A stretch of DNA of 64,000 nucleotides from DATFVJ01 sp963851085 (GTDB lineage Bacteria > Actinomycetota > Actinomycetes > Streptosporangiales > Streptosporangiaceae): NCBI GenBank assembly GCA_963851085.1, contig CAWKNX010000010.1, forward strand, positions 682,001 through 746,000, written 5' to 3'. A program made the translations under genes and the position numbers. Below the pieces are notes generated by a model. It saw only the letters and a program-made list of their open reading frames with translations. It ran no database searches and was not told the origin of the DNA. Shown here one piece after another: positions 9,308 through 18,794 of this stretch; position 1 is the stretch's first letter; each line of letters begins with the position of its first letter.

Positions 9308-10249
9308 CTATAGTTCCGGTGGCCTCGGTGGCCTCGGTGGCCTCTGGCTCGGTGCCCCGGTGGCCGTGCCGTCCGGATGCCGGCCCGGCTGGTGCCCTGG
9401 CCGCGGCGCCAGGTGCAGCAGCCGCGACAGCCGTGGCTCAGTCGCGGTCACGTGTCCCGCGATCGCGCAGAACACGACGATTGAGCAGACGATGGTGAGC
9501 CACAGCATCACCACGAAGACTGTGCCAAGCGGGCCGAACTCGCTCTCGCTGCTCGCCACGAAGTTGGGCATGAACAGGGGTGAAATCAAGAGCAGTACGA
9601 CCAGGACGCCACCGGTCAGGACGGCGCTCGGCAGCAACGTGCGCCAGCCGACCCGCCCGGCGAGCAGGAGGTGCGGTGTCCACCACCAGAACAGGAAGAT
9701 GCCCGCCAGCGACATGAGCAGCAGCAACTGGCCGCTGCCCGGTAGATCCTCGACTGCCGAAGCCGCAAGTCCGGACAGCCCGAAGACGAGGACACAGGCG
9801 GCGAGCCAGACCGTCGATCGCCAGGCGGAGCGCAGCAAGCCGAGCCTGGGCAGACTCCAGATCCGTTCGTAGCCACGCTTCAGCGCGTTCGCGGTGCTTA
9901 CGCCCGCCGACACGACCAGGGCGAAGCCAGCCACGCCGCCCACCCGGGCAGCGTGACCCGGCCCGAGCATGTCGCGGAAGGCGAGTGAGCTGTTGCTGAG
10001 CCCGAGCGCAGTCTGTAGCTCGTTGGACAGCGGGACGCCGAGCAGTCGCGGTGCGAACGCGGCAAGCACGATGAGCAGCGGCACGATGGTGAGGAACGCC
10101 TGTGCGGCAAGGACCAGCGAAAGGTCGAACGCCTCGAGGGTGTTGACGTGGTTTACCACGCGGCTGACCGGCTCGTACCTGTGCACGAGTCGGAGTGCGT
10201 GCTCCCTGAGCTCGCGTATCCGGTTCCCGGCTGATCCCAGCGTGATCAC
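9308..10249 (-). CDS. YihY/BrkB family integral membrane protein
   Basis: This encodes 313 aa from ATG 10249. The hydrophobic profile gives about six membrane spans, beginning at residues 45-65 (LVLAAQAFLTIVPLLIVLAAF), which carries the YihY signature with the conserved T-x-x-P. Further family features are GGVAGFALVVSAGVSTANALKRGYERIW and the W-rich IFLFWWWTPHLLL. Function in the family is unresolved; the older RNase BN label is wrong. It is divergent from the PfkB-like gene. The C-terminal tail is Pro/Arg-rich and ends abruptly at 9308 where a neighbouring frame continues (see the 27-bp arrays). Confidence 0.9.
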   Translation of the reverse strand: MITLGSAGNRIRELREHALRLVHRYEPVSRVVNHVNTLEAFDLSLVLAAQAFLTIVPLLIVLAAFAPRLLGVPLSNELQTALGLSNSSLAFRDMLGPGHAARVGGVAGFALVVSAGVSTANALKRGYERIWSLPRLGLLRSAWRSTVWLAACVLVFGLSGLAASAVEDLPGSGQLLLLMSLAGIFLFWWWTPHLLLAGRVGWRTLLPSAVLTGGVLVVLLLISPLFMPNFVASSESEFGPLGTVFVVMLWLTIVCSIVVFCAIAGHVTATEPRLSRLLHLAPRPGHQPGRHPDGTATGAPSQRPPRPPRPPEL

Positions 10250-10356
10250 TTAGTGCCGGATCCTCCCCTTGGATGCTGTCAAGATGTTTCTACCCGAACC
10301 GGAGACATATGCCAGTTGCGGGCGGGCATTACCTGGCCAGCATCGAGGAAGCACTC

Positions 10357-11283
10357 GTGATCGTCACTGTCACGCTGAATGCCGCACTCGACCTCAGCTA
10401 TGAGGTCGAGGGCGTGACCTGGGACGGAGTCAACCATGTCCGCGGTCCCCGATACCGCGCGGCTGGCCGCGGCGTGACGGTCGCGCGGGTGCTGCATACC
10501 TTTGGCCATGAGGTGGTGGCCGGAGGGCTGGCTGGTGGTGGCACGGGTGAGCTGATCAAGGCCGATCTGGCCAGGTCCGGGGTGCCGACGCAGTTCACGA
10601 TGACCGGGCGGGACTCCCGCCGTGTCATCTGGATGAAGGACACGCAGCGGGGCACGACCACGTGTTTCCGTGAGCCCGCGCCCTTTATCACCACCGAGGA
10701 GCTTGGCAGGTTCGCGGCCGACTACCGCAGGCTCGCCAGGGATGCCGCAGCCGTAGTGCTCTGCGGAAGCCTCGCCGCAGGGCTCCCGCCGGAGATTTTC
10801 GGGTCGCTCGGGACGTACGCGGCGGACGTCGGCGTGCCGTTTGTCGTGCACGCGGGAGGATCGGCACTTGGCCTGGCTGTGACACGGCGTCCCGCCCTGG
10901 TGGTACCGGACGTCGGGCCAGGAGAGCATGCGCCGCGTTCCCGCGACCTCGTCGCGGCGGGCGTTGGCGCGGTCGTCACCCCGTGCGTCGGGGGGATACA
11001 CGCCGTCGCGCCCGGGCAGGAATGGCGGGCGTACGGCGTCGCGATCACTGAGCCAGGGAGCAGGTCGGGGCGCGGGCCTGACTCACCTGCGGGCCCCGCC
11101 TGGTCAGGCGGCGCGCGAGGCGCGTTGGTGGCTGGGCTCATTCCGGGCACCTTGCTCGGCTGGTCCTGGCCCGACAAGCTCAGGCACGCGCTGGCGCTGG
11201 CCGCCGCCGCTGACTCATCCGGCTGGATCGACATCTCCGCCTACGAGCGGTTCATGGCTGACGTCGCCGTCGAGCGCGTCTAG
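10357..11283 (+). CDS. PfkB/1-phosphofructokinase-like protein, catalytic Asp missing
   Basis: This encodes 308 aa from GTG 10357, chosen because GAGGAA lies 6 bases upstream and the family usually begins MIVTVTLNPALD (here MIVTVTLNAALDLSYEV). It shows PfkB sugar-kinase features: the sugar-binding N-terminus, GGLAGGGTGELIKADL and VLCGSLAAGLPPEIF. The usual K-P-N stretch reads VVPDVGPGE, and the C-terminal G-A-G-D motif that carries the catalytic base reads GARGALVAG, with Gly where Asp belongs. Fold is confident; kinase activity is doubtful. It could be a sugar-binding pseudokinase or a decaying gene. Confidence 0.75.
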   Translation: MIVTVTLNAALDLSYEVEGVTWDGVNHVRGPRYRAAGRGVTVARVLHTFGHEVVAGGLAGGGTGELIKADLARSGVPTQFTMTGRDSRRVIWMKDTQRGTTTCFREPAPFITTEELGRFAADYRRLARDAAAVVLCGSLAAGLPPEIFGSLGTYAADVGVPFVVHAGGSALGLAVTRRPALVVPDVGPGEHAPRSRDLVAAGVGAVVTPCVGGIHAVAPGQEWRAYGVAITEPGSRSGRGPDSPAGPAWSGGARGALVAGLIPGTLLGWSWPDKLRHALALAAAADSSGWIDISAYERFMADVAVERV

Positions 11284-11325
11284 ACGCCGCCTCGCGGGCG
11301 TGACCCAGATCACCCGTACCCAGAA

Positions 11326-11342
11326 CTAGAAACTCGTTCTAG
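11326..11342. promoter_or_regulatory. KstR-like palindrome upstream of acyl-CoA dehydrogenase
   Basis: CTAGAAACTCGTTCTAG is a 6-bp dyad with a 5-base spacer. Against the mycobacterial KstR consensus TNNAACNNGTTNNA it matches AAC-NN-GTT-NN-A with one mismatch at the first T. It lies about 97 bp upstream of the ATG at 11439. Binding by a TetR-family KstR-like repressor is inferred; no such regulator is in the window. Confidence 0.5.
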
Positions 11343-11438
11343 AATTGAGCGAGCTAGTACTCGCGGGTAACCGTCGCCGGCCGCGGGAAATGATCGCGCC
11401 CTGGCGCACCATCCAGGGATCGACCGAGGGGGTTGGGC

Positions 11439-13746
11439 ATGGCGATCGGGCTGACCGAGGAGCACGAAGCGCTGCACGCGGCGGTGCGCGGCTGGGCCGA
11501 GCGGCACGTGACGCCTGACGTGGTCAGGTCGGCGCTCGGAGCGCAAGCGGAGACCACCCTCCCGCCCTTCTGGCCGTCCCTGGCAGGCCAGGGAGTGCTC
11601 GGCTTGCACGTCACCGAAGAGCACGGTGGCCAGGGGGCCGGCCTGGTCGAGCTAGTTGTCGCCCTCGAGGAGCTTGGTGCCCGCGCGGCGCCAGGGCCTA
11701 TTCTGCCCACGGTCCTGGCCAGCGCCGCACTCCTTGCTTCTGGCGCTATCAAGGCGCGCGACGAGCTGCTGCCCGGCCTCGCGGACGGGTCCAGGGTCGG
11801 TGCACTGTTCGCTGGCCGCTCCGTCGGCACCTCGGGCAGCGCCGCGCCGACGGCGAGCCTCGCCGGGCGGCGCCGCGACGACGGCCTGGTGATCAGCGGT
11901 ACTGCCGAACCGGTCCTCGGGGCCACGGTCGCAGATGTCATCGTGCTGCCTGTCGCGACGGATACCGGCGAGGAATGGGTCGCCGTGGACGCGGCCGAGC
12001 TGACCATTACCGAGCTGCCGAGCATGGATCCGGTACGCCGCGTCGCCCGGGTTGAGGCGCACGACGTAACCGTGGCGCCGGATCGGGTGCTCGACGGGCT
12101 GAACGGTGCCGACGTGCTCGACCTTGCCGCGGTGCTGTTCGGCGCGGAAGCGGCGGGCATCGCCAGCTGGTGTGTGACGACCGCCGCGGAGTACGCCAAG
12201 GTGCGCGAGCAGTTCGGCCGGCCGATCGGGCAGTTCCAGGGCATCAAGCACAAGTGCGCCCGCATGCTCGTGGCGCTCGAACAGGCGCGCGCGGTCGTGT
12301 GGGACGCGGGGACGAGCGCTCGACGAGGCAGCAAGAACCGGGTCGCGGGCAACCGCCGACGCCGCGCTCGCCGACGCCGCGTTCGCCGACGCCGCGCTCG
12401 CGGGCGGCGGCAGTGCAGGTGGCGCAGGGCTCGCGGCCGCGATCGCCGCGGTTGTCGCGGTCGACGCCGCGGTCACCTGCGCCCAGGACTGCATCCAGGT
12501 GCACGGCGGGATCGGCTACACCTGGGAACACGATGCGCACATCTATTACCGGCGGGCGCTGACGCTCCGCGCGCTGACCGGATCGTCCGCCAGATGGGCG
12601 GGCCACGTCGCCGCGCTCGCCCTCGGCGGCGCCAAGCGCGAGCTTGACGTCGACCTGCCTGCCGACGCGGGGCCGCTGCGCGAGCAGATCGCGGCTGAGA
12701 TCGCCGGGATCGCCGCGCTGACCCGCGACGAGCAAATCCGCAGGCTCGCCGCCGACGGCCTGGTCATGCCGCACCTCCCGAAGCCGTGGGGCCGTGGCGC
12801 GGGACCGCTGGAGCAGATCCTGATCCAGCAGGAGATGCGCGCCACCGGTGTGCGTCCGCCTTCGCTGGTGATCGGTGCGTGGGTCGTGCCGTCGCTCGCC
12901 GGCTATGGCACGCCCGAGCAGCAGCAGCGGTTCCTGCCTGCCACGCTGCGGGGCGAGATCGTCTGGTGCCAGCTGTTCAGCGAGCCAGGTTCCGGCAGCG
13001 ACCTGGCCTCACTGCAGATGCGCGCCGTTCGCGCGGACGGCGGCTGGAAGCTGACCGGGCAGAAGATCTGGACGTCGCTCGCGCGTGCGGCGGAATGGGC
13101 GATCTGCCTGGCACGGACGGATACCGCAAGCAAGCACGAGGGGATCACCTACTTCCTCGTCGACATGAAGTCACCGGGAATCGAGGTGCGCCCGTTGACC
13201 GAGATGACGGGCGAGGAACTGTTCAACGAGGTCTTCTTCGACGACGTATTCGTCCCGGACGACTTGGTGGTGGGCGAGGTCAACGAGGGCTGGAAGGTCG
13301 CGCGCAACACTCTCGGCAACGAGCGGGTGTCACTTTCAGCGAGCGCGACAGCCGGGCTCACCGTTAAGGAACTGCTTGATGTCGCCCGCGGCGCCGAGCC
13401 GAATCCGGCGGTGCGTGAGCATATCGGCCGGCTGGTCGGTGAGGGCCAGTCGCTCGCGCTGCTCGGGCTGCGCGTGACCCTCAGCCAGCTGTCTGGCACC
13501 GAGCCTGGCGCGGCGTCGAGCGTGCGCAAGCTGCTCGCCATGGAGCATGCGCAGCACATCGCCGAGGCGTCCTGGGAGTTGCTTGGCGCGGGGGGCGCGG
13601 TGACCGGCGCGCTCACCTCGGGGCCACAGGGTTACTGGGGCCGGATGGTCCTGGCCACTCGTGCGATGACGATCTACGGCGGTACGTCACAGGTCCAGCT
13701 CAACATCATCGGCGAGCGGATGCTCGGCCTGCCCCGCGACCCGTGA
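11439..13746 (+). CDS. two-domain acyl-CoA dehydrogenase (FadE-type), frameshifted
   Basis: Start ATG 11439, with GAGGGGG about 8 bases upstream. The first ACAD half is open to about 12311 and includes HVTEEHGGQGAGLVELVVAL, FGAEAAGIASWCVTTAAEY and REQFGRPIGQFQGIKH. Then the frame changes by one base around 12306-12314: the upstream frame turns into Arg-rich nonsense, while the +1 frame reads RALDEAART, VTCAQDCIQVHGGIGYTW and the whole second ACAD half (FSEPGSGSDLASLQMRA, GGTSQVQLNIIGERMLGLPRD) to 13746. Corrected length is about 768 aa, like mycobacterial fused ACADs such as FadE34 that act on cholesterol side chains. One extra base, possibly an assembly error, would explain it. A steroid or fatty-acyl-CoA substrate is inferred from the KstR-like site upstream. 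Confidence 0.8.
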
Positions 13747-13830
13747 AATATCCTCTGCTCATCCAAGCAAGCGCTTGGTAAGCTGCGCGGGTGTCACATG
13801 GCCCGGCGCCCGGCGGTTCGCCCCCGATAC

Positions 13831-14000
13831 GGACCGTTGCCCTATTATGGCGCGCTTTCATGATCGCGGTAAGTTTTCCGCGAATACGGCAGAGAAGTAA
13901 CCGCGATCATGAAAGCCCGGGCGCCGCGGGGTTGCTGTCTTAGTCTGGATCATGATCGATGCCCGCGGGGCGGCACATCCGGCGACTTTACGGGCTACCA
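13831..14000. repeat. dispersed repeat with 59-bp inverted repeat, copy B
   Basis: The 59-bp inverted repeat occupies 13856-13914. Here homology with copy C (31625-31795) extends beyond the palindrome: 25 bases before it (GGACCRTTGCCCT type) and about 85 after it (both contain GTCTGGATCATGA and a GGGCGGCA block). The repeating entity is therefore about 165 bp, at least in these two copies. It lies between the ACAD gene and the GT-C-like gene. Confidence 0.75.
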
Positions 14001-14073
14001 GCCATGATCGTGGTCCCGCACCCGTGAAATGGAACCGGGAACGGCCGTCCTGGCACCCAGGCTGGCGGGTTAG

Positions 14074-15909
14074 ATGAGTGATGTGCGGACGGCAGCCTTG
14101 GCGCGGGTGAGTCCGGCGGTCACAGGTCTGGCACTCGGTGCGCTCGCGCTCGGGCCAGGGCTCGGCCGCGGCTTCTTGCTGTCCTACGACATGGTGTTCG
14201 TGCCGCGCCTGCCACTGACCGCGGCGGCACTCGGGATGGCGAGCGGGGCGCCCCGTGCGGTGCCGAGCGACGCAGTGGTCGCCGTCTTCTCCCACATCCT
14301 TCCGGCAGACCTCGTGCAGAAAATCGTGCTCCTGTCCGTGTTCACCCTCGCCTGCTCGGGCGCCGCCGCGCTCTTACGCGGTTTCCCGCTGCCGGCCCGG
14401 CTTGCTGCTGGAGTCTTCTACACCTGGAACCCGTACGTGGGGGAGCGGCTGATCCTCGGCCAGTGGGCTCTCCTGCTCGGTTACGCGGGGCTACCGTGGG
14501 TGGTGGGGGCGATCGCCGCTGGTCTCGGCGGCTGGCGCGGCCTGGCCCGGATGTGCCTGGCGCTGGTTCCGGCCGCGATCGGCGGGTTCTCCGCTATGTG
14601 TGTGTCAGGGCTCACCGCCGTGCCCGCCGCTTCCTCGTCACCCGCCCTGGCCCAGTCACGCCCGGCCGGCCGGGCTCGCACCGTCGTGACGGTGCTGCTG
14701 GTGCTCGCCGTGGCCAGCCTGCCATGGCTGGTTCCCGCACTCACCCGCCCTATCCATACGTCGGCGGCGGGGGTCGGCGCGTTCGCGGCACGCGCGGATA
14801 CACCATTCGGGTCATTCGGCAGCCTGGTGCTCCTAGGGGGCACCTGGAACGCGCAGACCGTACCCACGGGCTATGGCGGCCGCGCGGCGGCGCTGTGGCT
14901 GATCCTGGCCCTGGTGGGCGTCGGCGGCTACATTGCCCGCTGCCGCGGGAATCCACGCTGGCCCGGGCTCGGCATCGCGGCACTGGCCGGGCTTGCCGTC
15001 GCGGGCATCGGCGTCACCGCAGCTGGGCGGCAGGCGCTGAGCGGCCTGATCGGGATCTGGCCCGGTTTCGCCGTGCTCCGTGACGGCCAGCAATTCGTGG
15101 CGCCACTCGCGCTGGCCGAAGCCACCGGAATCGGCGCCATGGTCGCGTGGGGCGTCAGCGCGCGGCAGCCGTTCAGACCGTCCTGCCCCGGGGGGGCGAC
15201 CCCCGCGGGATCCCCCCCGCGCCGATGGTTGCCGCATTCGCGGCAGCCGTTCAGGATCTGTGCTGGCCCCGGGGGGGCGACCCCCCCGGGATCCCCCCCG
15301 CGCCGATGGTTGCCGCATTCGCGGCAGCCGTTCAGGATCACGGGGGAAACCAGCAGCCGCCGCGGGCGCACCGACCTGCCGGGCGCCGTGGTGGCCATCG
15401 CGGCACTTGTGGCGCCGCTCGTGCTGATGCCAGGGCTCGCGTGGGGCGCGGACGGCCGCCTTCGGCCGGTGTCGTACCCGGCGGACTGGCTGCGGGCGCG
15501 CGCGATGATCAATGCGTCGCCTGCGCACGGCAGCGCCCTACTGTTGCCCTGGGCCGCGTACCGCAGGTACACCTGGAACCACGGCGAGGCGGTGCTCGAT
15601 CCGTGGCCCAGGCTGCTCGCCCGCACGGTGATCTGGAATGACACGGTGCAGGTGGGAAATCTCGTCGTGCCCGGAGAAGATCCCACCGCGCGCGGCCTCG
15701 GCCACCTGATCACTTCTGGTGCGTCACTGACCGTGCCGCTGGGGGCGGCCGGTGTCAGGTTCGTGATCGTGGACGGCGGTCCGGACGGGCCCGCCGGCAC
15801 CGCCGCTGGCCGACCGCAGCCCGCTGGCGCGCTCACCCGGAGGCTCGCCGGCGCGGCGGTCGTCCTAGCCGGGCCAGACGTCGTCGTCTACGAACTCAGC
15901 GGCGGCTGA
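14074..15909 (+). CDS. polytopic GT-C-like membrane protein with in-frame repeat insertion
   Basis: This encodes 611 aa from ATG 14074. The N-terminal 340 residues carry about 9-10 hydrophobic spans, with an early loop SYDMVFVPRLPLT and VFYTWNPYVGERLILGQW, features reminiscent of GT-C glycosyltransferases and the N-half of AftD-type proteins. The C-terminal 180 residues are probably extracytoplasmic. Between, residues about 363-427 are two near-identical 26-27 aa units rich in Gly/Pro/Arg that correspond to the dispersed GC-hairpin repeat at DNA level. It overlaps the convergent DMT gene by 22 bp. A role in envelope glycan assembly is inferred from the neighbours; the exact reaction is unknown. 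Confidence 0.7.
   Translation: MSDVRTAALARVSPAVTGLALGALALGPGLGRGFLLSYDMVFVPRLPLTAAALGMASGAPRAVPSDAVVAVFSHILPADLVQKIVLLSVFTLACSGAAALLRGFPLPARLAAGVFYTWNPYVGERLILGQWALLLGYAGLPWVVGAIAAGLGGWRGLARMCLALVPAAIGGFSAMCVSGLTAVPAASSSPALAQSRPAGRARTVVTVLLVLAVASLPWLVPALTRPIHTSAAGVGAFAARADTPFGSFGSLVLLGGTWNAQTVPTGYGGRAAALWLILALVGVGGYIARCRGNPRWPGLGIAALAGLAVAGIGVTAAGRQALSGLIGIWPGFAVLRDGQQFVAPLALAEATGIGAMVAWGVSARQPFRPSCPGGATPAGSPPRRWLPHSRQPFRICAGPGGATPPGSPPRRWLPHSRQPFRITGETSSRRGRTDLPGAVVAIAALVAPLVLMPGLAWGADGRLRPVSYPADWLRARAMINASPAHGSALLLPWAAYRRYTWNHGEAVLDPWPRLLARTVIWNDTVQVGNLVVPGEDPTARGLGHLITSGASLTVPLGAAGVRFVIVDGGPDGPAGTAAGRPQPAGALTRRLAGAAVVLAGPDVVVYELSGG
15163..15340. repeat. GC-hairpin repeat (family 2) inserted in frame in a CDS
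   Basis: The word CGGCAGCCGTTCA recurs at 15163, 15241 and 15322, so units are 78 and 81 bp, both multiples of 3. Between them lie GC hairpins (CCCCGGGGGGGCGACCCCC type) and GCGCCGATGGTTGCCGCATT. This is the reverse complement of the intergenic family-2 repeat. The reading frame of the host membrane protein is kept through both units. Confidence 0.75.
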
Positions 15910-16982
15910 GCCTGGCGGGTCACGCCGGGGGGCCGGTGCACGGCGGCGGGGGGCCGGTGCACGGCGGCGGCGGGCCGGTGCACGGGGGCGGCGGGCCGGT
16001 GCGCGGCGGCGGGACTCACCTTGAGCGCGTCCAGGGACCCAGCCGTGGCGTGTGCGCCGGGACTGTCCTCGCCCGGTCGCCGGCCTGGCCGCGTCGCCGT
16101 AGCCTGCTGCGGGAGGAGGATGAGCACGGCCCCGGCGACCAGAATGCCGGTGACGCGCAGGGCGAGCTTTACCGGATCGGACGGGAGATGCTCGTGGAAG
16201 AGCCAGGTTCCCGCCACCATGAAATAAACGCTTCCTGTGATGGTGGATATCGGAACCACAATGGACGCGCGGCAGCGTTGCAGCGCCGTCTGGAAGAGCC
16301 CGAAGGAAATTCCCGTGCAGCCGGCCATCAGGTACAGGTACGGGGAGGACGCGATGGCGATGGAAGCGCCGGTGATCGAGTGGCTGTGGGCGAGTGTGCC
16401 GGACAGATCCTTGATCGCGAGAGCCGCCACCCCATATAGCAGCCCGGTGCCGATCCCATAAGACACGCCGATCACAGGCGCCCGGTGCTTGCGCGCGGCT
16501 GCGCGAAGCGTCTGGCCTCCTACCAGCAGCCCGAGCAGGCAGGAGGGGATGGCCGTTGCCGCCATCAGGGAGCTGCTGACATTGCGGCCGACTCCGGTGG
16601 CGGACCCGCTGTCCGACAGCGCGAGCAGGACGACGGAGCCCGCCATCACGGCCATGCACCACAGTTCCCTGCCGTGCAGGCGCTCCCGCAGGACCAGGTG
16701 GGACAGCACGAGCACGACGACGACGCCGCACGCCAGAACCGGCTGGACGACGGTCACCGGCTCGATCGTCAGCACGACGACCTGGCACGCCAGGCCGCAC
16801 AGTGTGATCGCGAATCCCATGAGCCATGCGGGTGCTGTCAGCAGGGTGCTGGCCAGGAAGGGCATCCTGCGCACATCGATGGCAGGAAGGTGTGCGAGTG
16901 CCCGTTTTTCCAGCACGAGCCCGGCGTTATAGGCGGTGGTGGCAACCACCGCCAGGCCGATCCCGGAGACCATCGCCGTCAC
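15888..16982 (-). CDS. DMT/EamA-like transporter
   Basis: This encodes 364 aa with about 9-10 membrane spans from residue 5 to 290. EamA-like features include VTVVQPVLACGVVVVLVLSHLVLRE in the first half and MVAGTWLFHEHL near the end of the second half; the latter is the usual last-helix pattern of drug/metabolite transporters. The C-terminal 70 residues are cytosolic low complexity with repeated HRPAA/HRPPA units (about 24-bp DNA repeats). Substrate cannot be read. In this neighbourhood it may move a lipid-linked or small precursor, which is only a guess. Confidence 0.75.
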   Translation of the reverse strand: MTAMVSGIGLAVVATTAYNAGLVLEKRALAHLPAIDVRRMPFLASTLLTAPAWLMGFAITLCGLACQVVVLTIEPVTVVQPVLACGVVVVLVLSHLVLRERLHGRELWCMAVMAGSVVLLALSDSGSATGVGRNVSSSLMAATAIPSCLLGLLVGGQTLRAAARKHRAPVIGVSYGIGTGLLYGVAALAIKDLSGTLAHSHSITGASIAIASSPYLYLMAGCTGISFGLFQTALQRCRASIVVPISTITGSVYFMVAGTWLFHEHLPSDPVKLALRVTGILVAGAVLILLPQQATATRPGRRPGEDSPGAHATAGSLDALKVSPAAAHRPAAPVHRPAAAVHRPPAAVHRPPGVTRQAQPPLSS

Positions 16983-17079
16983 GGCGACCCGCAGTTCCCG
17001 CGCCCGCGGGCGGGCGGCGGCGCGCCGACGCCCAGCTCAGCCGTCGTCACGGTTGACGACCAGCCCGAACGTATGCTGC

Positions 17080-17898
17080 TCACGGGTGGACGTCGATATC
17101 TGGGGGTGCGGGAGGCGCCGCGATGAAGTGGGTGGCCATCTGCCAGTGGCCGCCGTATCCCGGGTGCCGCTCGGTCGCGGTGAGCCGCGCACCCAGCGGT
17201 TCCATGATGCCGCGGACCGAAGCCGCCGTGAGCGTGTGCATCCGCATCGGTGCCGGGTAGCCGCAGACCGACAACTGCGCCCACGCGATGAGGCGCCGCG
17301 GCGCATACGCGTAGACGATGCCGCGCGGTGTGCGCAGGTGCGCAACGGGCACCAGCAGCGCGATCACACCGCCCGGCCGCACGATCCTGGCGAACTCGGC
17401 AAGATAGGTGGCGGTAAGCGCGGGCGGCAGGTGCTGGAGGACGAGGCTCGAGTAGACCAGGTCGACGGAGGAATCGGCGAACTGGCGCAGATCCGGCGAG
17501 TCGTTGTGCACGAAGGTCGCCCGCTCGCCCGCGGGGCTGTGCCGCCGGGCTTCGGCCAGCATCGGCAGCGAGATGTCAACACCCGTTACCGCGGTGAAGT
17601 GGTCGGCAAGAGCGGCCGTGAGACGGCCGACACCGCAGCCGAAGTCGAGAGCGTGCTCGCGCCGCCGACACATACCGAGCCGGTCCAGGCTGGCCAGGGC
17701 GTCGGCGATTTCGCCGCGGCCCGTGGCGAACAGCTCCGCAGGATCCCACCGGCCGCCTTTGCGTGAGCCGTCGACGCATACGGCCCACAATGGATCAGCT
17801 TTGCCGAGCTTCGTCCAATTCCGCCTGACTTCATCGAGGCTGGCCCGCGCTTTCGCGCTACCGGGGTTCGCCGAGGCTCGCCGCTGAAGTCCCATCAT
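17080..17898 (-). CDS. class I SAM-dependent methyltransferase
   Basis: This encodes 272 aa. ATG 17898 is chosen because it overlaps the stop of the upstream GT2 gene by one base (TGATG), which implies translational coupling. Motif I is LDFGCGVGRLTAAL near residue 80, motif II is GVDISLPMLAEAR, then HNDSPDLRQFADSSVDLVYSS and LQHLPP, followed by RIVRPGGVIALLVP. These mark a Methyltransf_11/25 type enzyme. The acceptor is unknown; co-translation with a polyprenyl-type GT2 suggests a sugar or lipid-linked glycan. Upstream codons to 18258 are open but lie inside the GT2 gene. Confidence 0.85.
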   Translation of the reverse strand: MMGLQRRASANPGSAKARASLDEVRRNWTKLGKADPLWAVCVDGSRKGGRWDPAELFATGRGEIADALASLDRLGMCRRREHALDFGCGVGRLTAALADHFTAVTGVDISLPMLAEARRHSPAGERATFVHNDSPDLRQFADSSVDLVYSSLVLQHLPPALTATYLAEFARIVRPGGVIALLVPVAHLRTPRGIVYAYAPRRLIAWAQLSVCGYPAPMRMHTLTAASVRGIMEPLGARLTATERHPGYGGHWQMATHFIAAPPAPPDIDVHP

Positions 17899-18779
17899 CA
17901 CTGCGACGCTACTGCCATTGAGCCGGACTCGATTACAGGAGCAGGCGATGTGCTGGCGCTGTCGCCGGCGCGCGGCAGCGGGATGTGCGGGGGCAGGTGG
18001 CTCTCGTTGTGGTTTTGGCTGTCCCTGCGTTTGAGGCTCAGCCAGATCGACGCGATCTCGCGCAGCGCCTGCGCGCCATGTCGTTGCACCGAGAATGTCG
18101 ACCCGGGGACATCGCGCCAGGTCACTGGGATTTCCGTCACCTTGGCACCAAGCTGGACGCATCTGGCGATCAGTTCGACGTCGAAGGCGAATCCGGTCGC
18201 TCGCAGCCGCACCGCCGCCGCGCGGCCGAGCGGGCCCGAGAAGAACTTGAAGCCACACTGGGTATCTGTCGCGCCTTCGACGATCCTGCGCGCGAGGCCA
18301 CGGAACATGGCGGCGCCGGCGGTCCGAACTAAGTTGTGCCTGGCCTCTACCGTCGACCGGCGGTGTGCTCGTGAGCCGATGATTGCCCGGTGGCCGGCCG
18401 CGAGCAGGCTGATGGCCAGGTCCATCGCGGACAGGTCGGTCGCCATATCCGCGTCGCAGAACCCGACGTAGGGCGCCCGGGTGGCGAGCAGTCCAGCCCG
18501 CACGGCCGCGCCCTTGCCACGCTGCGCACAGTGCAGCAGCCGGACAGGAACAAGGCCGCCGGGCCAGTTGCGCACGATGTCGGGGGTCTCGTCGGTGCTG
18601 GCGTTGTCCACCACCAGAACCGCTGCGCGCAGCGGCAGGAGTGCCACTTTCTCGGTCAGCAGGCTGAGCCCGCGGGGAAGCCGGTTGGCCTCATTATGAG
18701 CTGGGACGACGATCTCGAGCAGCACCGGGAGGTCCTGCGGGGCCTCGTCCTCATTTCCCGGCACCGGACACGGCAGCAC
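17898..18779 (-). CDS. family 2 glycosyltransferase (DPM1/polyprenyl-phosphate type)
   Basis: This encodes 293 aa from GTG 18779. Motifs are EIVVPAHNEANRLPRGL, VLVVDNASTDETPDIV, RGKGAAVRAGLL and the DXD-type GFCDADMATDL, then TDTQCGFKFFSG and the closing EIPVTWRDVPGSTFSV. This is the order seen in dolichyl/polyprenyl-phosphate sugar transferases without C-terminal membrane spans. It probably loads a sugar on polyprenyl phosphate at the cytosolic membrane face for the GT-C enzymes nearby. It forms an operon with the methyltransferase. Confidence 0.85.
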   Translation of the reverse strand: MLPCPVPGNEDEAPQDLPVLLEIVVPAHNEANRLPRGLSLLTEKVALLPLRAAVLVVDNASTDETPDIVRNWPGGLVPVRLLHCAQRGKGAAVRAGLLATRAPYVGFCDADMATDLSAMDLAISLLAAGHRAIIGSRAHRRSTVEARHNLVRTAGAAMFRGLARRIVEGATDTQCGFKFFSGPLGRAAAVRLRATGFAFDVELIARCVQLGAKVTEIPVTWRDVPGSTFSVQRHGAQALREIASIWLSLKRRDSQNHNESHLPPHIPLPRAGDSASTSPAPVIESGSMAVASQ

Positions 18780-18794
18780 GCCGCCTGGCCCGGT

